64,000 bases of DNA from Balanoglossus misakiensis (taxonomy: Eukaryota; Hemichordata), in assembly GCA_040954595.2 (NCBI GenBank), contig CM082597.2, positions 8,928,001-8,992,000 on the forward strand. Direction: 5' to 3'. This document shows positions 60,411-64,000 of the stretch, in pieces; position 1 is the first letter of the stretch, and every line of letters begins with the position of its first letter. Position numbers and translations under genes: made by a program. The notes under the pieces were generated by a model, which worked only from the letters and a program-made list of their open reading frames with translations, did not search any database and had not been told where the DNA came from.

Positions 60411-61500
60411 TTCTTTTAGTTTGGTAGCCACCCCTCCTTTCTGTCCTAGCATAACAGGAGCACCATCACTGCCCAAAGCAGACAGACGATCTCTTAAGGC
60501 AATACCATTCTCTGAAGAAAACTCTTTCACTGACTGTGCAATGGTGTCTGCTCTGCCATCACCAACCTAAAACAGTGAAAATAAAACCTTGATGTTAACA
60601 CATGCAATGTACAACTCAATGTTTGTCTCACCTGAAATAACTAGTCAGCAAAATCAATTAAATGAGGTCACTCAAAAACATGTTTAATCGTATGTTTTTA
60701 ATTCAGTGTAGACTTAAAAATTGAAAAACTTTCCACTTACTTCTTTAACTCCAAGGAAAGACACAACTGACTTCCCAGACTTCAAGGTGTACTTGGAATA
60801 GATGATTAATTGCTTCAATACAGCCACATCAGTTGTTTTCATCTATTAACAGTGAATAGAAGTTACTTCCTTTCATCTTCTCTAAAATCTCATCACGGAT
60901 GACTTTGCCTGAAAAATGAAATAAATGAAAATTACTCTTCAGATTAAACTTATCAAAATTCACAGTAATTTGTACAGTAATTATTCTTTATTGAGTGTAA
61001 CACTATTGCTTAAACAGTGATCCTTTCTTGAAAACAACCAGGTTTAAATAAATGTTACTACATTGCCTACAATTTAGATCTGCACAAAAATCAGTAGACC
61101 TACTTACCAATGCAATAAACCATTATAGTTGTGGTCATCACTGCTGAGAGTACCAAGGAATGAACACCCGAGGGACTTTGCCAATTCCAAAACATGGATG
61201 AAGTTGGTGGTGTGCGGCAATTCTCTGTGCATGAGAAAATACATGCATCGTAGGACGCCGATGCATGAAGGCTTGCGTCTCAAAGGTGATGACCTTGTCA
61301 AATGCAGCCACAAGACCGCTGCTGTTCTCGATAACTGCTGCCTCGGCGTCAAGCTGCATTGCCGCCCGGTCGATAATCGTCTCTTCATGCTGCTTGAGTT
61401 TGTCTTCGCGAAGGGTGGTACATGTACATGGAGATGTTGTAACCCAAGTCCCTCCGCACTTGGCCTTCTGCTTGTGTTTTGTACAAAGGCGACAAAACAT
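60411..61500 (-). pseudogene. hAT/DUF4371-type transposase-derived gene, decayed
   Basis: Three minus-strand coding segments. 61108-61500 begins MFCRLCTKHKQKAK, an N-terminal zinc-finger-like segment, and later reads RCMYFLMHRELPHTTNF after a frameshift near 61255. 60741-60908 reads KVIRDEILEKMKGSNFYSLL then IDE and, after an extra A near 60838, TTDVAVLKQLIIYSKY. 60411-60566 is a clean 52-codon exon, VGDGRADTIAQSVKEF..ALGSDGAPVMLGQKGGVATK. These are hallmarks of hAT-derived proteins of the ZNF862/KIAA1586 kind. Splice signals are present at most borders (CAG|, GTAAGT, GTGAGTG). The first exon's donor in the right phase is uncertain. The C-terminal dimerisation region is absent. Two frameshifts indicate a relic, barring sequencing error. 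Confidence 0.8.
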
Positions 61501-62620
61501 CCCTAAACTGAATAAATATCATTCTCTCAAATGCCAGCCGCATGCGGGAGCGTGCACCAGAAACAATAAATATTTACCAAGGCGGGAATGAAAAGAAAGC
61601 AGGGCGGCGCGTAAGATAGCAGGGTGGCAAAAAATAAAGGAGGGCGGGTCTGCCCAGCTAACCCCCCCCCCCAAAGTATTAACGCTCTGTGTTTACCATA
61701 GACTAATAGTGTCACAAATTTTACCCTGTGTGAACCTGGTAAGAGACGTGTCTCAAATCTGAGAAGATTCAGGACCACTTAAACCATTCACCAATAATAA
61801 TTTATGCCAGTATTTGATCTGAGACGTTTTAGCAATTTCTTGTGTGACCCCCATATCAGTTGAAGCTGACAAATCCAGTATTTTGAATTTTTACATGGAT
61901 TTTGTATACAGTGTGAATTGTAATTAAAGCTCCATTACCTTTACCTTTTTCCTATGTTTTCAGTATCTTTGTTTAGCAGTTTCTTGTGCAAATTCCCGAA
62001 ACATGATGAAACATATATGTGTATGGTCAGCATTGTTATTGTGCCAAATTGGAATTTAAGTCCAGACTAGAATCCATGAATTATTGTCAACAATGACAAT
62101 GGCCATTATACACATACATTCTGTGCTGACAAGTAACAATCTGTGTGGAGTAGAACATGAAATCGCATTTGCTACATAGAACAAAAATACTGGAAATAAA
62201 GCCAAAAGATACAACGAATGTATATTTAACTTTAACTGCATTCTCATTCTCATCTGTATATATTTTACTGAGATTGTTTCATCAGGGTTTATCAGTATTC
62301 TAAACCAGCTTATGTGTGCATACAATCTGATTAAAATCAGATGTAGGGTACGGCGACGTCTTTTACTTCGCAGTACGGTATTCTTATACTGTCGCCTCAC
62401 ACTACATCTGACCAACTCCCATAGAAGCTCCCGTTGAAAACTCTAGTAAACCAATCAGACGGTGCCTTATAGAGAACTTTAGGTATCCTTCAGTTTTGAT
62501 TGACATAACGTGCAATCTGATTGGCTTGGCCGCAACGGGACGTTGAACAAGCTTCTATATCTGATTCATATAATACTGAAAGGGTTAAGAATGGCACACA
62601 CTACATGTATGAGCTCATGG
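61501..62620. other. No gene recognised; small inverted repeats
   Basis: Contains a C run (61662-61672) and a stem at 62337-62411 (TCAGATGTAGGGTACGGCGAC against GTCGCCTCACACTACATCTGA). A shorter inverted pair, CCAATCAGAC/ATCTGATTGG, lies near 62452 and 62515. These look like remains of a small inverted-repeat element. Confidence 0.55.
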
Positions 62621-62870
62621 AATGTGTTTCTTCCCATAGGATAACATTAAGAATTGATAGAAAACCCTTTTCTACTATTGTAATTTTAAGAAGTTTCACT
62701 CATAACTCATCCAAATGAAATTAAATTGAGTGATTCATATAAGTTGTAGGCTCACCACTGTGCTCAGTTTTGAGATAAACTTAAATGTGTCCATGCCTAT
62801 AGAAAAATAACATAGAAAGACCTATGGTGAAAAATGTTGACTTTAATTCAGGCTGCATTAGTGGAAAAAT
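62621..62870 (+). repeat. ~230-bp repeat family, forward arm
   Basis: Shares TTCCCATAGGA, TTTCTACTATTGTAATTTT, TTTTGAGATAAACTT and CTATGGTGAAAAATGTTGAC with 13876-14110 and 53590-53830, but more diverged. Confidence 0.65.
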
Positions 62871-63259
62871 AATCATACTTTGTCTGGCATAGAAACTCAG
62901 AATCTACAAAAAAGGCCTTTAAAACATGAATGGAAATGAAAATACTGCTACAATAAGAAATTCTTACCTTGAATAAAGTATTTATTGGTACCACCACTTC
63001 CATAAAGAAACCACTTTGCTGGTGTAATGAGTTGTCAATCTGGGTTTGCTCATTGGCCTTGCTTTGAGTTCCAATTCATGATGATGGTGTATTAGGACAC
63101 TGGACTTGAAACAGGTGTATGCTGGTATTATACACGTTGAAAGTATTGTCATTCTTTTAATTGTGGATTTTTGGATTATGCTGTGTATGTATAATGAGAA
63201 TCCGTTAAAAATTGTAGGGGTCATTGCCCTTTAAAAAAAAAATACAGAGCCATGAATTT

Positions 63260-63495
63260 AGTTGATAATAGAAGAAATTTGCTGTCTCAGCATTTTTCAC
63301 CAATGGTTTGTCTATGGGCGAAGATTTTAACGCAATTTATCTCATAATAGAGCTTGGTGACCACATAATTTTTTTTGACCAATGAATTTACGTTTACTTG
63401 TCTGAGCTATGTGTAAAATTTCGTGAAAAAGACAATAGTAGAAGTTTGTTTTCTGGCAATTATCGATGTAATCCTTTCAGGAACAGACACACATG
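63260..63495 (-). repeat. ~230-bp repeat family, inverted arm
   Basis: Reverse complement matches the family (AAATTTTACACATAGCTC, CATAGACAAACCATTGGT, GAAAAATGCTGA). With 62621-62870 it forms an inverted pair about 400 bp apart, possibly the arms of one element or two independent insertions. Confidence 0.7.
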
Positions 63496-63609
63496 CACTG
63501 TTTATCAGTTTATGTTGTGCGTGTACATCCTTAAATGGTATTTGCCTATCATGCCTTCCAAATTGTGATTCTGTTCTAGTGTTTTTGTTAAGGGCGGTAC
63601 CTAGATAAA

Positions 63610-63800
63610 ATCTACCGGAGTACCCCAGTCACTCCGAATTAAAACAACAGAACAAGGCCAATGTCACAGTGGTCAGGCAGTCTACGAGAGTTCCCCAGTC
63701 ATTTTACCGGGGTTCCCCTGGGTGTATCAATGTGGTTATATTAGGAGGTTATAGGAATATTAACGGGGTTCCCAAATCCATTACCAGTGTTCCCCGACCT
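63610..63800 (+). repeat. Short degenerate repeats around GTTCCCC
   Basis: Several loose copies of ACCGGGGTTCCCC / GAGTTCCCCAGTCA-type words lie just upstream of the exon at 63836. Origin unclear. Confidence 0.45.
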
Positions 63801-63835
63801 TTGCAAAAACACTGTGTTCTTTTTATCCTCCACAG

Positions 63836-64000
63836 GAAGAGACAAAGAAAAGCATAGCAACCTCTGCTGATACTGCCACAACAAGCACAAGCACAAACAC
63901 ACCCCAGCCTGTAGCTTCTGCGAACCAACAACCCCCACCCTATCCAGCCGCAGCATACCAGCAACACTTCCAGCAGATGTCATACCCGAACCCATTCGTG
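63836..64000 (+). CDS. Partial exon, Pro/Gln/Tyr-rich protein, runs off the window
   Basis: A pyrimidine-rich acceptor (TTTTTATCCTCCACAG) opens a frame with no stop to the window end: EETKKSIATSADTATTSTST, then QQPPPYPAAAYQQHFQQMSY. The Ser/Thr-rich stretch followed by a Pro/Gln/Tyr-rich stretch is low-complexity, as found in RNA-binding and adaptor proteins. I do not recognise the gene. Strand and frame rest on the acceptor and amino-acid composition. Confidence 0.6.

Overview
This window is eukaryotic: introns with GT/AG borders, C-type lectin and CUB domain exons, non-LTR retrotransposons, many short inverted-repeat elements and a very long satellite array. There are no bacterial-style operons and I recognised no rRNA or tRNA gene. 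The domain mix and repeat style suggest a marine invertebrate (cephalochordate, hemichordate, echinoderm or mollusc). That is an impression, not an identification.

Layout. (1) 1-13,800: one minus-strand gene can be assembled across six exons (13741-13798, 12958-13039, 7263-7381, 6603-6818, 3818-3953, 2166-2501). The first four give a complete C-type lectin-like domain with matching splice phases. The last two give one CUB domain and the start of a second. The CUB part looks broken: splice phases disagree by two bases and a TGA sits at the conserved tryptophan of the second CUB. The introns hold mobile elements, a foldback palindrome, a 300-bp polypyrimidine tract, and a 544-bp direct repeat whose second copy carries an extra 1505 bp. 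(2) 10666-19843 (unit A) and 50593-59733 (unit A') are about 9.15 kb direct duplicates. Both carry lectin exon b (12958-13039 in A), the same decayed LINE and the same small elements. They differ by several clean insertions and deletions. (3) 19844-50592, between A and A', is an uninterrupted head-to-tail array of a 78-bp AT-rich satellite (about 390 monomers) with half-length monomers and nested higher-order repeats of about 0.47 to 2.4 kb. It starts inside one unit of a degenerate ~240-bp tandem repeat. (4) 59,734-64,000: the rest of that tandem repeat, a decayed hAT/DUF4371-type gene on the minus strand, an inverted-repeat family also found in A and A', and one exon on the plus strand running off the window.

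The main interest is structural. The satellite lies exactly at the junction of a 9-kb duplication and has cut the lectin exons of A' off from the rest of the gene. Comparing A with A' gives natural filled and empty sites for several mobile elements. I cannot tell from sequence alone whether A and A' are a true duplication or two haplotypes joined by the assembler.
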